Counted from the stretch's first letter, positions 1 to 7,666 are shown. The stretch is 55,532 nt of DNA from Desulfotruncus alcoholivorax DSM 16058 (GCF_000430885.1 NZ_AUMW01000026.1:1-55532); one strand, 5' to 3'. The notes: generated by a model from the letters alone, not told the origin. A program made the numbers and translations.

Positions 1-228
1 TATGGTTCCTACCCGGGTGGTTAGTTGGTGCGGGGATGTACCGTTACGGTACCCTTTCCTTTCGCTGGTACGCTCGTATGGCTCAGCTTGAAGTTGTTCG
101 GTGGCTTGCGCCTGTAAGATTTGGTTCAATACGGATTCCAACAGGGCTGCTACTCCAGAATCTTTGTTATTGCTTAAAAATAGACGGTGCAAAAGTTCCT
201 GATTTACGGTAATCTGGTATTGAGCCAT
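1..228 (-). CDS. IS256-family (Mutator) transposase, N-terminal fragment
   Basis: The first 76 codons of a transposase begin at ATG 228-226 with the ribosome site GGAGGA at 235-240, and the frame is open to the window edge. The protein starts MAQYQITVNQELLHRLF and continues with a segment ending YRNGTSPHQLTTRVGTI. The motif Y-R-N-G followed by a short Thr-rich loop is typical of the N-terminal region of IS256/Mutator transposases, ahead of the DDE catalytic domain, which lies outside the window. Nothing suggests that this part is broken, but activity cannot be judged from a fragment. Confidence 0.85.
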   Translation of the reverse strand, partial: MAQYQITVNQELLHRLFLSNNKDSGVAALLESVLNQILQAQATEQLQAEPYERTSERKGYRNGTSPHQLTTRVGTI

Positions 229-341
229 GCAAATTCCTCCTTTGTTAGGTTTGTTTTGGCAATTCAATTCTAACTGAGGAATTTGTCTGGCTCCAGTATT
301 TTTTTGGAAACCTATTTTACACAATTATACGGACTTAACTC
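1..341 (-). mobile_element. IS256-family insertion sequence, partial (5' end of element)
   Basis: The window opens inside an insertion sequence whose transposase is read on the minus strand and runs off the left edge. The outer end of the element is most likely at about 313-341, where a sequence containing TTTTACACAATTATACGGAC lies upstream of the transposase. A closely related sequence in the opposite sense occurs at 55261-55290 beside a second IS256 transposase fragment, which supports reading both as terminal inverted repeats. The exact tip and any target duplication cannot be fixed because the other end is outside the window. Confidence 0.8.
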
Positions 342-397
342 AAAACCTGCAAAAATTTACTAGAACTTTATTGATTAATATTGCATATGGAATGCAC

Positions 398-426
398 TGG
401 ACAACATAGTAATAAAATGATAATAT
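398..426 (+). promoter_or_regulatory. Candidate sigma-A promoter for the cobalamin leader
   Basis: TGGACA at 398-403 and TAATAT at 421-426 are separated by 17 bases and lie just upstream of the riboswitch. Both hexamers deviate from consensus, so this is a plausible rather than a firm assignment. Transcription from here would begin close to position 433 and include the whole aptamer. Confidence 0.4.
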
Positions 427-442
427 TTAAAAAAATATTATT

Positions 443-600
443 TCAGGTGCCCCAAACCTTTGGGGATAATAGGGAACCAGGTGAAAATCCTGGACGGTCC
501 GGCCACTGTAAATGGTAGTGTACCCTTTGAGTTGCCACTGGTTTTACCGGGAAGGATTAAGGGTGTGCGATAATCCATGAGTCAGGAGACCTGCCTGAAA
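443..600 (+). promoter_or_regulatory. Cobalamin (B12) riboswitch
   Basis: The conserved features of the cobalamin aptamer occur in the right order. They are AGGTGC near 445, GGGAACCAGGTGAAAATCC at about 472-490, the B12-box core GCCACTG at 502-508, and the 3' element GAGTCAGGAGACCTGCCTG at 579-597. It precedes cobK and the cobalt transporter cbiMNQO, which are standard targets of B12 repression. Binding of a cobalamin should lower expression of the operon, here most simply through the intrinsic terminator at 671-708. Confidence 0.93.
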
Positions 601-670
601 GAAGTGCTTTTACCTCCCACGGAGAGGATATAGTGGCTTTTATCAATTTAGTGGTAAAAGGGACATGTAA

Positions 671-708
671 CCTTAGCTTGTCAGGGAGCTGGGGTTTTTG
701 TATTTTTT
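671..708 (+). terminator. Intrinsic terminator of the B12 riboswitch expression platform
   Basis: CCTTAGCT (671-678) pairs with AGCTGGGG (687-694) using two G-U pairs around an eight-base loop. A T-rich tract follows directly (TTTTTGTATTTTTT, 695-708). It sits about 70 bases after the aptamer and 240 bases before the first gene, as expected for transcriptional attenuation. The antiterminator partner was not worked out. Confidence 0.7.
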
Positions 709-763
709 AACCTAATAAAAACAGGTGCTGTCGCTCGAGAAGCCACAGCTTAAATTAGGTTTA

Positions 764-826
764 AACTAGCTGGAAGGCTTGGTATCCCAAATACACTTGG
801 GGCCTTAACCCTTAGCCAGCAAGCCG
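764..826 (+). other. Candidate structured RNA between two attenuators of the cob leader
   Basis: Nested complementary segments suggest a three-tier hairpin. GCTGG (769-773) pairs with CCAGC (816-820), AAGGC (774-778) with GCCTT (802-806), and CCCAA (786-790) with TTGGG (797-801) around a six-base apical loop. It lies after the first terminator and before the second. I do not recognise it as a known riboswitch. It may be an extra regulatory domain or part of the folding path of the second attenuator. Confidence 0.4.
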
Positions 827-877
827 GGCCTGTTCATTCATACCGCTGATATACAGGGGGTGCTTGAACTATGGCCT

Positions 878-928
878 TTGGCGGCAAAATGCCAAAATTA
901 TGAGCCCCCGCCAACACGGGGGTTTTTT
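878..928 (+). terminator. Second attenuator of the cob leader: antiterminator / terminator pair
   Basis: CCCCCG (905-910) pairs with CGGGGG (917-922) around a six-base loop and is followed by six T residues (923-928), a strong intrinsic terminator only 20 bases before the cobK start codon. Upstream, TTGGCGG (878-884) is the exact complement of CCGCCAA (908-914), which overlaps the 5' arm of the terminator. TTGGC (878-882) can alternatively pair locally with GCCAA (891-895). These mutually exclusive pairings look like a genuine switch rather than a plain terminator. Confidence 0.65.
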
Positions 929-948
929 GCGCAACGGGGTGAGAAGAA

Positions 949-1707
949 TTGATTTTAGTTTTATCAGGCACAGGCGACGGGAGAAAAATAACTAAAACCC
1001 TTACAGGATTGGGACACAGGGTTTGTGTTTTGGCAGCTACCGGATTCGGCAGGAACCTGGCGGTGGATGACGGTGCATTTATGGTCAACGGTAGCATAGA
1101 GTCGTTTCAAGCCAGCTGGTTTATTGAAAACGGCATTCAAGCAGTAATTGACGCCAGGCATCCTTTTGCATTAAAACAAGAAGATACTATTACCCGAATA
1201 TGCTCGGAATTGGGCATAATGTATCTGCGTGTAGGCAGAGAGGAAACCGCCCTTGATTCAAACGATTTAATAATACCTGTTTTTTCCATGCAAGAAGCTG
1301 CAATCAAGGCAGCTGCCGTTGGCAGAACCATTTTTTTAACTACCGGCAGCCATGACCTTGAACCTTTTCTGGAACAACGAGAGACACATGGATTTAGACT
1401 GGTGGTCCGGGTTTTACCGGAGCACAGCATTATTAGAAAATGTCAAGATCTTGGTATAGGACCTAAGGATATAGTAGCTATGCAAGGTCCATTTTCTAAA
1501 CAAATGAACAAAGCATTGTTTAAAATGTACAAGACCTCTGTTGTTGTAACCAAAGACAGCGGCAAGGCGGGAGGCACTGATACAAAAATCGATGCAGCCC
1601 TTTCCCTTAAAATTCCCATTGTTATTGTAAAGCGCAACATCCAGGACCTTCAACCGTGCTATGGCGCGGAACAGGTTATTAAAATTATTAATGAAAAGCT
1701 TATATAA
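949..1707 (+). CDS. cobK/cbiJ: Precorrin-6A (cobalt-precorrin-6A) reductase
   Basis: This 252-residue protein reduces the precorrin-6A macrocycle with NAD(P)H during corrin ring synthesis. It opens with an LVLSGTGDGRKI nucleotide-binding segment and has the DARHPFA and LTTGSHDLEPF segments typical of the CobK/CbiJ family, with a C-terminal TKDSGKAGG(T)D(T)KIDAA motif. Length matches the family. The start is TTG 949 with GGGGTGAGA at 936-944 upstream. It is the first gene after the cobalamin riboswitch and is followed by the cobalt transporter, so B12-controlled co-expression is expected. No other corrin ring genes are present here, so they must lie elsewhere. Confidence 0.93.
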   Translation: MILVLSGTGDGRKITKTLTGLGHRVCVLAATGFGRNLAVDDGAFMVNGSIESFQASWFIENGIQAVIDARHPFALKQEDTITRICSELGIMYLRVGREETALDSNDLIIPVFSMQEAAIKAAAVGRTIFLTTGSHDLEPFLEQRETHGFRLVVRVLPEHSIIRKCQDLGIGPKDIVAMQGPFSKQMNKALFKMYKTSVVVTKDSGKAGGTDTKIDAALSLKIPIVIVKRNIQDLQPCYGAEQVIKIINEKLI

Positions 1708-1774
1708 CTTTAATTAGATTTGTTGAAGTTAACCAGTTAACCGAGTTTAAATATTGATATTAGGAGAGGTGTTT

Positions 1775-2524
1775 ATGAAAACAAGAAAAACGTTGGTTTA
1801 TACTGTTTTCTATATCCTTGGTGTCATGTTGTTGCTTCCCCCAAACGCTTATGCAATGCATATCATGGAAGGCTACCTGCCGATAAATTGGGCGGGAATA
1901 TGGTTCGCCATGGTTATTCCTTTTATATTCCTGGGACTGCGTTCCATCCAAAAAACAATTAATACCAACCCTGGCTTGAAAATGCTGTTGGGTTTGGCCG
2001 GAGCTTTTGCTTTTGTGTTGTCATCCCTCAAAATTCCGTCAGTGACCGGTAGTTGTTCACATCCAACGGGAGTAGGACTGGGCGCTATTATGTTCGGGCC
2101 AATGACTATGAGTGTTCTGGGTTGTATTGTCTTGATTTTTCAGGCTGTGTTGCTTGCCCATGGCGGCATAACTACCCTGGGTGCCAATACTTTTTCAATG
2201 GGAGTAGTTGGCCCAATCGTCTCATACTTCGTTTACAGACTCGCTAAAAAATTGGGAGCTCCCATTTGGTTATCAGTATTTCTTGCCGCAGCGCTCGGGG
2301 ATCTGCTCACCTATATCACCACATCATTGCAGTTGGCTTTGGCTTTCCCTGCCCAGTATGGCGGCATCCTTGCTTCCTTGGTTAAGTTTATGGGTGTTTT
2401 TGCGGTTACCCAAGTACCACTGGCCATTAGTGAAGGAATTTTAACGGTAGTGGTTTTTAACGTTTTAATGTCTTACAACAAGCAGGAACTTCAGGAGTTA
2501 TCAGTTCTTACGAAGGAGGTTTAG
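1775..2524 (+). CDS. cbiM: Cobalt ECF transporter, substrate-binding membrane component CbiM
   Basis: This 249-residue integral membrane protein is the substrate-capture subunit of a group I ECF cobalt transporter. ATG 1775 is preferred over an upstream in-frame ATG because AGGAGAGG (1762-1769) is well spaced from it. Residues 1-27 form a signal peptide ending NAYA. Cleavage exposes Met28-His29, matching the N-terminal Met-His metal-binding motif of CbiM/NikM (here MHIMEGYLP). Several membrane spans follow, with a [13 protein letters not shown] loop. It forms a tight cluster with cbiN, cbiQ and cbiO. Specificity for cobalt rather than nickel is inferred from the riboswitch and from CbiN. Confidence 0.95.
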   Translation: MKTRKTLVYTVFYILGVMLLLPPNAYAMHIMEGYLPINWAGIWFAMVIPFIFLGLRSIQKTINTNPGLKMLLGLAGAFAFVLSSLKIPSVTGSCSHPTGVGLGAIMFGPMTMSVLGCIVLIFQAVLLAHGGITTLGANTFSMGVVGPIVSYFVYRLAKKLGAPIWLSVFLAAALGDLLTYITTSLQLALAFPAQYGGILASLVKFMGVFAVTQVPLAISEGILTVVVFNVLMSYNKQELQELSVLTKEV

Positions 2525-2526
2525 TA

Positions 2527-2817
2527 ATGAAAAAAAACCTGGTTCTTATAGGAATTGTAGTGATATTAGCCGTAATACCTTTTTTCACCCAAAAAGGTGC
2601 TGAATTTGGGGGCGCAGACGGGCAAGCCGAAAAAGTAATTACTCAAATTAAACCGGATTATAAACCATGGTTTAATTCATTTTGGGAGCCTCCCAGCGGA
2701 GAGATAGAAAGCCTGCTTTTTGCTGTACAAGCTGCCCTGGGAGCCGGTTTTATCGGTTATTTCATTGGCTACAATAAAGGGAAAAAAAACCGGGGAGAGA
2801 GAAATTCTAATGCTTAA
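2527..2817 (+). CDS. cbiN: Cobalt transport protein CbiN
   Basis: This 96-residue small subunit pairs with CbiM and is needed for metal loading in Cbi-type transporters. It has two membrane spans, about residues 4-20 and 68-90, joined by an extracytoplasmic loop containing the family segment KPWFNSFWEPPSGEIESLLF. The C-terminal tail is basic (NKGKKNRGERN). The start ATG lies two bases after the cbiM stop behind GAAGGAGG, and the 3' end overlaps the start of cbiQ by eight bases. Confidence 0.93.
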   Translation: MKKNLVLIGIVVILAVIPFFTQKGAEFGGADGQAEKVITQIKPDYKPWFNSFWEPPSGEIESLLFAVQAALGAGFIGYFIGYNKGKKNRGERNSNA

Positions 2818-3601
2818 CATAGACGGTTTTGCATATACCAATCGTTTGCGTCAAGTTCATCCCCTGGAAAAAGCCGCGTTTGCCTTTATAACTATGTTCC
2901 TGTGTATAGGTTTTTCTTTACCTGTATTTTCATGCATTATAATACTTTTAATGGCTTATGCAATAATAGGACTCGCCCGTATCCCGATGAAAGTGTATTT
3001 AAAATTAATGTCTCTGCCTTTATCATTTTTATCAATAGGTGTATTAACCATTGCCGTATCTATTTCGACTCATGGCTTTGGAGCGGCTCAGCTGGCGGGG
3101 ATAACCATATCAGGAATAAATATCGGAATTACCCATAGTGGTTTGCACTCTGCCGCCGGACTGTTTTTTAAATCTTTAGGCGCGGTCTCTTGTCTGTATT
3201 TCCTGTCTCTGACCACTCCGGCCGTGGAAATTGTAGATGTAATGAGGAAATTAAAAATTCCTGCTCTTTTTATAGAATTGACCGATTTAATCTACCGGTT
3301 TATATTTGTTATGCTGGCAACTGCAGAAGACATTTACACCAGCCAGTCTTCCCGCTGGGGTTATGCTTCATTGAAAAACTCCATGAAATCACTCGGGCAA
3401 TTGACCGCCGCATTGTTTATCAAAGCATACCACCGCTCCCAAACGTTATTCACCGCTTTGTCATCGAGGGGTTACAACGGGCGGTTAAATGTTTTGGCAC
3501 CCGAATACACTGTTTCTGTAATCAATATAGTAATAATTGCTATCGTAGAATCTACTTTAGCTATAACAGCAATCTTACTGGAGATGGGAAAAATTGGCTG
3601 A
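2810..3601 (+). CDS. cbiQ: Energy-coupling factor transmembrane component CbiQ
   Basis: This 263-residue membrane protein is the coupling (T) subunit that links CbiM/CbiN to the ATPase. The start ATG 2810 (MLNIDGFAYTNRLRQVHPLEK) lies within the end of cbiN and has GGGGAGAG upstream. The early HPLEKAAFAF segment and the later RWGYASLKNSMKSLGQL and SLTALSSRGYNG-like coupling helices match the CbiQ family. Here the coupling segments read SSRWGYA and ALSSRGYNG. Its end overlaps the cbiO start by eight bases, which suggests translational coupling through the operon. Confidence 0.93.
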   Translation: MLNIDGFAYTNRLRQVHPLEKAAFAFITMFLCIGFSLPVFSCIIILLMAYAIIGLARIPMKVYLKLMSLPLSFLSIGVLTIAVSISTHGFGAAQLAGITISGINIGITHSGLHSAAGLFFKSLGAVSCLYFLSLTTPAVEIVDVMRKLKIPALFIELTDLIYRFIFVMLATAEDIYTSQSSRWGYASLKNSMKSLGQLTAALFIKAYHRSQTLFTALSSRGYNGRLNVLAPEYTVSVINIVIIAIVESTLAITAILLEMGKIG

Positions 3602-4451
3602 TTATATACTTGAGGCAGAGAATCTTAGCTACATTTATCCGGATGGAACCCAAGCTTTAAAAGGTTTGTATTTAAGGATTCCCAGGAGTCAAAAAACGGC
3701 TGTACTGGGCTCCAATGGGGCGGGTAAATCCACTCTATTTCTTCACTTTAACGGTATTTTAAAGCCAAAGAGCGGTACAGTGAAATTTAACGGTAATAAT
3801 GTCAGTTACGACAGGAGATCACTTTTGGAATTACGCAAAAACGTAGGAATTGTGTTTCAGGACCCGGACAGTCAACTTTTTTCCGCCAGTGTTTACCAGG
3901 AAATTTCTTTTGGGCCGTTAAATCTTGGGCTAACCGAAAAAACAGTAAGAGACCGGGTGGAACGGGCAATGACTGCCACAGGGATTAATGAGCTGAAGGA
4001 TAAACCCACCCACATGTTGAGTTACGGGCAGAAAAAAAGAGTAACTATTGCGGATATACTGGCCATGGAACCCCAGGTTTTGATCTGTGACGAACCGACG
4101 GCGTGGCTTGACCCCAAGCATGCCAAACAAACGTTGCAATTATTTGATAAGATCATTCAAAACGGCACTACGGTCGTTCTATCCACCCATGACGTGGACC
4201 TGGCTTACTCCTGGGCTGATTATGTTTTCATCATGAGTGATGGCAGGGTTATCGGGGAGGGCGTCCCCGATAAGGTCTTTAGTGACGATGCGCTGCTCCG
4301 GAATGCTGACCTCGACAGGCCGTGGTTAGTTGATGTGCATGATTTGTTGATTAAAAAAGGATGTATTCCCCCAAAAGCAACTTTACCTCGCAATAAGGAA
4401 GAACTTTTTGAAAAAATACTTTATCACGGCATATGCACTGGGGAACAATAG
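3594..4451 (+). CDS. cbiO: Cobalt ECF transporter ATP-binding protein CbiO
   Basis: This 285-residue ABC ATPase powers cobalt import with CbiMNQ. Visible motifs are Walker A GSNGAGKST, Q-loop VFQDPDSQLF, signature LSYGQKKRV, Walker B VLICDEP and the switch His in LSTHD. LSYGQ in place of LSGGQ is usual for CbiO. The start is TTG 3594 with GGAGATGGG upstream, overlapping cbiQ. A C-terminal extension of about 60 residues after the nucleotide-binding domain is also seen in other CbiO proteins. Confidence 0.93.
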   Translation: MADYILEAENLSYIYPDGTQALKGLYLRIPRSQKTAVLGSNGAGKSTLFLHFNGILKPKSGTVKFNGNNVSYDRRSLLELRKNVGIVFQDPDSQLFSASVYQEISFGPLNLGLTEKTVRDRVERAMTATGINELKDKPTHMLSYGQKKRVTIADILAMEPQVLICDEPTAWLDPKHAKQTLQLFDKIIQNGTTVVLSTHDVDLAYSWADYVFIMSDGRVIGEGVPDKVFSDDALLRNADLDRPWLVDVHDLLIKKGCIPPKATLPRNKEELFEKILYHGICTGEQ

Positions 4452-4582
4452 AACCGTAATTCCAAATAATTGGTGGAATGCAGAAGGAGAGAGAGTCCGT
4501 CAAAATGACTGGGGAACAAAGGTTAAGGTGCATAGGAAACTCTTTTTGAGATATTTTATCTGGATACAGCAGGAGTATATTT

Positions 4583-5434
4583 ATGGAGAAAATTAAAATC
4601 GCCCTGGTTCAAATGCAGTCCATTTTCGGCAATACTGCTTATAACCTGCAAAAAATAACCCAATTTATCAACCATGCGGCCGAAGAAAAAGTTGATCTGA
4701 TATGTTTTCCGGAGTTGTGCGTACAGGGTTACAGCCGCGACCGGTCGGAGTTATACTCAGAGCCCGTACCAGGCCCTTCAACCTATCGCCTGGTAGAAAC
4801 GGTGAAAAAAAGCAACATTATAGCCATAGTGGGTATAGCGGAAAAGTCTGAATCAGCAAAACCATATATAACTCAACTTTTAATCAAACCGGACGGCCAG
4901 CTGTTAAAATATCGTAAAACCCATCTTGGTAATAGCGAAAAACCTTATTTTTCTCCAGGTGAAAAATTGCCTGTATTCGATGTCAACAAAGCCAAGCTGG
5001 GCATAGAAATATGTTGGGATCTTCATTTTCCTGAAATAACTACAATTATGTCCATGGCCGGGGCGGAAATCATTTTCGCTCCGCATGCTTCACCCTCCAT
5101 AGTTGGTGACCGGCGTGGAATATGGCTTAAATATATGACCGCCCGGGCCTACGATAACGCAGTATACTTAGCGGCCTGTAATCTGGTGGGTGAAGACGGA
5201 ACAGGGCATAGTTACTGTGGGGGGGCTTTGGTCATTGATCCCAAGGGAAATGTAGTTGCTGAAGCTTTTAATAAAGGTGAAGACATGCTGGTGACAGAGC
5301 TTGATGCAAAGCTGATCAATACTATCAGAAACAAGGAGTCTTATTCCATGAGCAATAGTTTTTACATCAGCAGCAGGCGTCCGGAGCTATACCAGGACCT
5401 CGTTAAAGACAATTATTGTGCCGGGAAAGAATAA
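4583..5434 (+). CDS. Carbon-nitrogen hydrolase (nitrilase superfamily)
   Basis: This 283-residue protein has the Glu-Lys-Cys triad of the nitrilase superfamily: Glu44 (FPELCVQGY), Lys112 (YRKTHLG) and Cys144 (GIEICWDLHFPE). The pattern suits an aliphatic or omega-amidase type hydrolase that releases ammonia from a small amide, but the substrate cannot be told from sequence. The start ATG 4583 has AGGAGTA upstream. It follows cbiO after 131 bases with no clear terminator, so it could be read from the cobalt operon, although no functional link to cobalamin is evident. The C-terminal ISSRRPELY segment is also conserved in this subfamily. Confidence 0.82.
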   Translation: MEKIKIALVQMQSIFGNTAYNLQKITQFINHAAEEKVDLICFPELCVQGYSRDRSELYSEPVPGPSTYRLVETVKKSNIIAIVGIAEKSESAKPYITQLLIKPDGQLLKYRKTHLGNSEKPYFSPGEKLPVFDVNKAKLGIEICWDLHFPEITTIMSMAGAEIIFAPHASPSIVGDRRGIWLKYMTARAYDNAVYLAACNLVGEDGTGHSYCGGALVIDPKGNVVAEAFNKGEDMLVTELDAKLINTIRNKESYSMSNSFYISSRRPELYQDLVKDNYCAGKE

Positions 5435-5533
5435 AAAATGATAAAACGTTGGTTTCGTAGGGCAAGAAAATTAAGAGTGCGAAACGGCGATATTTATCAA
5501 AGGAGCAAAAATTTATGCAGGGAGCGTTTATTT

Positions 5534-5788
5534 ATGGACATTAAGATAAATCAAATGTCAATTGTGGACAAAGATGAGTATGAGGTAAAAATGCATTTTG
5601 AGTTTAAGGGCAATAACTACTTTGGTATTTTAAACCTTAAAAACGGCGCGTTTGTCTCAAACCTTGTCAATGTGTCTGACGAAGATAATCACGAAGTTTC
5701 ACATTATTTGGGTCATAGAGCTGAAGAATTTTTGGAGGAGAACGGTATCATAATTCCACCAGAGCATAAGTGCGGCTGCAGTCACTGA
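5534..5788 (+). CDS. Small acidic protein with Cys/His C-terminus, unknown function
   Basis: I do not recognise a family. The likely product is 84 residues, starting MDIKINQMS at ATG 5534, with GGGAGCG as ribosome site. An alternative in-frame ATG at 5438 would add 32 very basic residues that look non-coding. The sequence reads as an alpha/beta fold (VKMHFEFKGNNYFGILNLKNG) followed by an acidic helix and a tail PPEHKCGCSH, whose two Cys and two His could bind a metal. A nine-codon out-of-frame reading frame at 5515 overlaps the start region. The GC-rich insertion begins right after the stop. Confidence 0.55.
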   Translation: MDIKINQMSIVDKDEYEVKMHFEFKGNNYFGILNLKNGAFVSNLVNVSDEDNHEVSHYLGHRAEEFLEENGIIIPPEHKCGCSH

Positions 5789-5805
5789 TTAAACCCTGCC
5801 GGCTC

Positions 5806-6164
5806 CTATCCAGAAAAATTGCTATTCGAGTGCCGGTGGTCCCCGTCGTGTTCAGAACTTCAGCGCCGGCAGCACCAGCGGCTCGCCCCTTGCGTATAGT
5901 TGGGGACATACCTCCGACCCTAAAGCCATGACGCCAAAGAAGAGGTGTGTCCCCTTTCCACTGACCCGCCCTCAATTCGCCGTCCTGGCTCAGTTCGGAC
6001 TCTCGCTGGCATCACGCCCGCACGTCCGGTTCGCCTACGGGGCTTCGCCGGGTGCTGTTACCGGCGCTTTCGTACATCTTGCGGGGAGCCACCGGCCCTC
6101 TGCCATACTTTTTCATTGATTTTCCAGTAACGCGGTTAGCGGCATGATAGTCTATCCAGAAAAA
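5806..6164. repeat. GC-rich insertion bracketed by a 13-bp direct repeat
   Basis: CTATCCAGAAAAA occurs at 5806-5818 and again at 6152-6164. The roughly 330 bases between them are markedly richer in GC than the flanks and carry no credible gene; the only open frames are short and of odd composition. A 55-bp palindromic element lies inside (5900-5954). Segments of the insert recur in degenerate form elsewhere: TTAGCGGCATGATAGTCTA (6136-6154) resembles 16732-16750, and GCCGGTGGTCCCCG (5832-5845) resembles 46341-46354. This looks like a non-autonomous mobile or repeat-family element. The direct repeat could be a target duplication, though 13 bp is long for one. Confidence 0.5.
5900..5954 (+). repeat. 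55-bp palindromic (REP-like) repeat, copy A
   Basis: The ends form an imperfect inverted repeat: GGGGACATACCTC (5902-5914) with GAGGTGTGTCCCC (5942-5954). The whole 55 bases recur in opposite orientation at 13118-13172 with only two mismatches. The GGGGACA...TGTCCCC ends resemble REP elements mobilised by REP-associated tyrosine transposases, but no such transposase is encoded in this window. Confidence 0.8.
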
Positions 6165-6413
6165 GGTATGCCTGAATGATATCAAATTTTGATCATTTTT
6201 TTCTGTTTAGGCATATAAATAAGACATCACGATCCTACTGGGCAGCTACGGAACACCATGATTGGGGAATAAACACCTTCATGGTTTTTTAGTGTATAGC
6301 CTGTGCTACGGGTCAAATAAGTTAATTTTATAGTACATACGGAAGTGTATGCGGGATCAACGGGGCTCCCGCTAAAACTATTCCGGTCGATAAGTACGAA
6401 AGGGGGAACCGGT
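6165..6413 (+). other. Intergenic region before the tandem P-loop ATPase
   Basis: No gene is supported in these 249 bases. CCATGA (6256-6261) and TCATGG (6279-6284) form a hairpin with a long loop followed by TTTTTT (6285-6290), a weak terminator candidate. A reading frame upstream of the next gene can be extended to an ATG at 6345, but that portion lacks a ribosome site. No promoter with good hexamers was found. Confidence 0.35.
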
Positions 6414-7526
6414 TTGTCCAAAGGCAGTTTAAAAAAATATTTTCCCGGCGGCAATACAAGCCAGGGCTTTTACTCTTTTTACGATTATATTATTGATCAA
6501 CAAGAAGCAACCAGAATATTTGTAATCAAAGGGGGCCCGGGAGTAGGCAAATCTACCTTTATGCGTAAGATTGGCGAGGCGATGTTGGAGCGGGGTTACG
6601 ATGTGGAATTTCATTGCTGTTCTTCCGATAACGGCTCACTTGATGGTGTAGTGATACCGGCTATTAAAGTAGCGTTGCTGGACGGCACAGCGCCCCACGT
6701 TGTAGATCCCAAGAATCCAGGTGCAGTAGACGAAATAATCCATTTGGGAGATCACTGGAACGTAAAAGCGCTGAGGGCCAATAAAAAAGAAATTCTTGCC
6801 TGTAACAAGGAGGTAGGCAGACTTTTTAACCGGGCTTACTCTTATCTGTCCGCAGCCAAAATATTCCTCAATGAAGTTAAGTTTTATTACTCCGGAACGG
6901 GTGCTTTAAATGTCGGCGATTTCGACCGCAAAGTATTGGAACTTACGCATGAGATTTTTGAGGGCCAGGAGCGCCAAAAGGATAACCCCAAAGAGCGCCA
7001 TTTATTTGCTACGGCGATAACGCCTGATGGCCCGGTTAGCCACCTTGGAACCATTGTGGCCGGCATTACCAAAAAGTATATTATTGAAGGTGATGACGGT
7101 ACCGGTAAAAACACATTGATACGCAGGCTCGCTGAGGCCGCAATGATGAGGGGGTTTGATATCGAAGCCTACCATTGTGCCCTTGAGCCGGAATTGATTG
7201 ACCACCTGGTTATACCCGGTCTTAGCGTTGCTATTGTCAATTCTGTTGAACCACATGATTTTAGACCCGGAAACGGTGATGTCGTCGTGGATACGATGGA
7301 ATGTGTAAACCCCATTATTAACGAGAAATATCTTACTGAAAAAACAACCGCCCGTAAAATGTACCGGCAGTGTATGGAACAAGCGGTATCTTTTATCAAA
7401 CAGGCCAAAGCGGAGCATGACGATATGGAAAAATATTATGCACCCTACATGGATTTTGAGGCAATAGATGCCAGAAGAGAAAAGACACTGGCTAGAATAC
7501 TGGATTTAGCTGAGGAATTTAAATAG
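6414..7526 (+). CDS. Tandem P-loop ATPase-like protein (PRK06851-type), unknown role
   Basis: The product is 370 residues from TTG 6414, chosen because AAGGGGG (6400-6406) is well placed. The protein is a duplication of a nucleotide-binding unit. Residues 39-48 read KGGPGVGKST, a normal Walker A. Residues 226-234 read GDDGTGKNT, a degenerate copy in which the Ser/Thr after Lys is Asn. Each half continues with matching segments (RKIGEAMLERGYDVEFHCC and RRLAEAAMMRGFDIEAYHC), each ending in a His-Cys pair. This matches a family of uncharacterised ATPases in spore-forming Firmicutes that I recall as PRK06851. No operon partner is evident, as the next gene is behind its own promoter. Confidence 0.75.
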   Translation: MSKGSLKKYFPGGNTSQGFYSFYDYIIDQQEATRIFVIKGGPGVGKSTFMRKIGEAMLERGYDVEFHCCSSDNGSLDGVVIPAIKVALLDGTAPHVVDPKNPGAVDEIIHLGDHWNVKALRANKKEILACNKEVGRLFNRAYSYLSAAKIFLNEVKFYYSGTGALNVGDFDRKVLELTHEIFEGQERQKDNPKERHLFATAITPDGPVSHLGTIVAGITKKYIIEGDDGTGKNTLIRRLAEAAMMRGFDIEAYHCALEPELIDHLVIPGLSVAIVNSVEPHDFRPGNGDVVVDTMECVNPIINEKYLTEKTTARKMYRQCMEQAVSFIKQAKAEHDDMEKYYAPYMDFEAIDARREKTLARILDLAEEFK

Positions 7527-7559
7527 AACAAGTATACAATATTTCTATTGATAAAAGTA

Positions 7560-7587
7560 TTGATTTTTTTTAGCATTAACTTATAAT
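7560..7587 (+). promoter_or_regulatory. Sigma-A promoter of the glutamate synthase operon
   Basis: TTGATT (7560-7565) and a perfect TATAAT (7582-7587) are 16 bases apart. The predicted start, near 7594, is only 13 bases before the first attenuator hairpin. Thirteen bases upstream of the -35 is GTATACAATATTTCT (7532-7546), which recurs identically at 38028-38042 in the same position relative to the glutamine-synthetase-like promoter. It may therefore be a shared upstream activator site. Confidence 0.75.
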
Positions 7588-7606
7588 AATCAATAAGATA
7601 TTTTTT

Positions 7607-7666
7607 GGGGCAATGGCGTCCTACTTGGATCTGAGAATACAGATCCAAGTAGGACGTTTTTATTTT
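7607..7666 (+). promoter_or_regulatory. ANTAR-type hexaloop antiterminator / terminator, glutamate synthase leader 1
   Basis: GGGGC (7607-7611), hexaloop AATGGC (7612-7617) and GTCCT (7618-7622) form a small hairpin. Its 3' arm is also the beginning of the 5' arm of a perfect 17-bp terminator stem (7617-7633 with 7640-7656) followed by TTTTTATTTT. The two structures exclude each other. The loop has A at position 1 and G at position 4, the hallmark of RNA sites bound by ANTAR antiterminators. No first hairpin (P1) could be placed between the predicted transcription start and this one. Confidence 0.82.

Noticed and set aside
5981-6011. Resemblance of TCCTGGCTCAG...CGCTGGC to the start of 16S rRNA
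   Set aside because: The match is limited to these two short blocks, and the flanking sequence does not continue as 16S.
5928-6119. 63-codon open frame inside the GC-rich insertion as a gene
   Set aside because: It overlaps the palindromic repeat, has no ribosome site, and its composition reflects GC-rich non-coding sequence.
6345-6413. Longer N-terminus for the tandem P-loop ATPase
   Set aside because: ATG 6345 has no ribosome site, and the TTG at 6414 has AAGGGGG at proper spacing and gives the family-like start.
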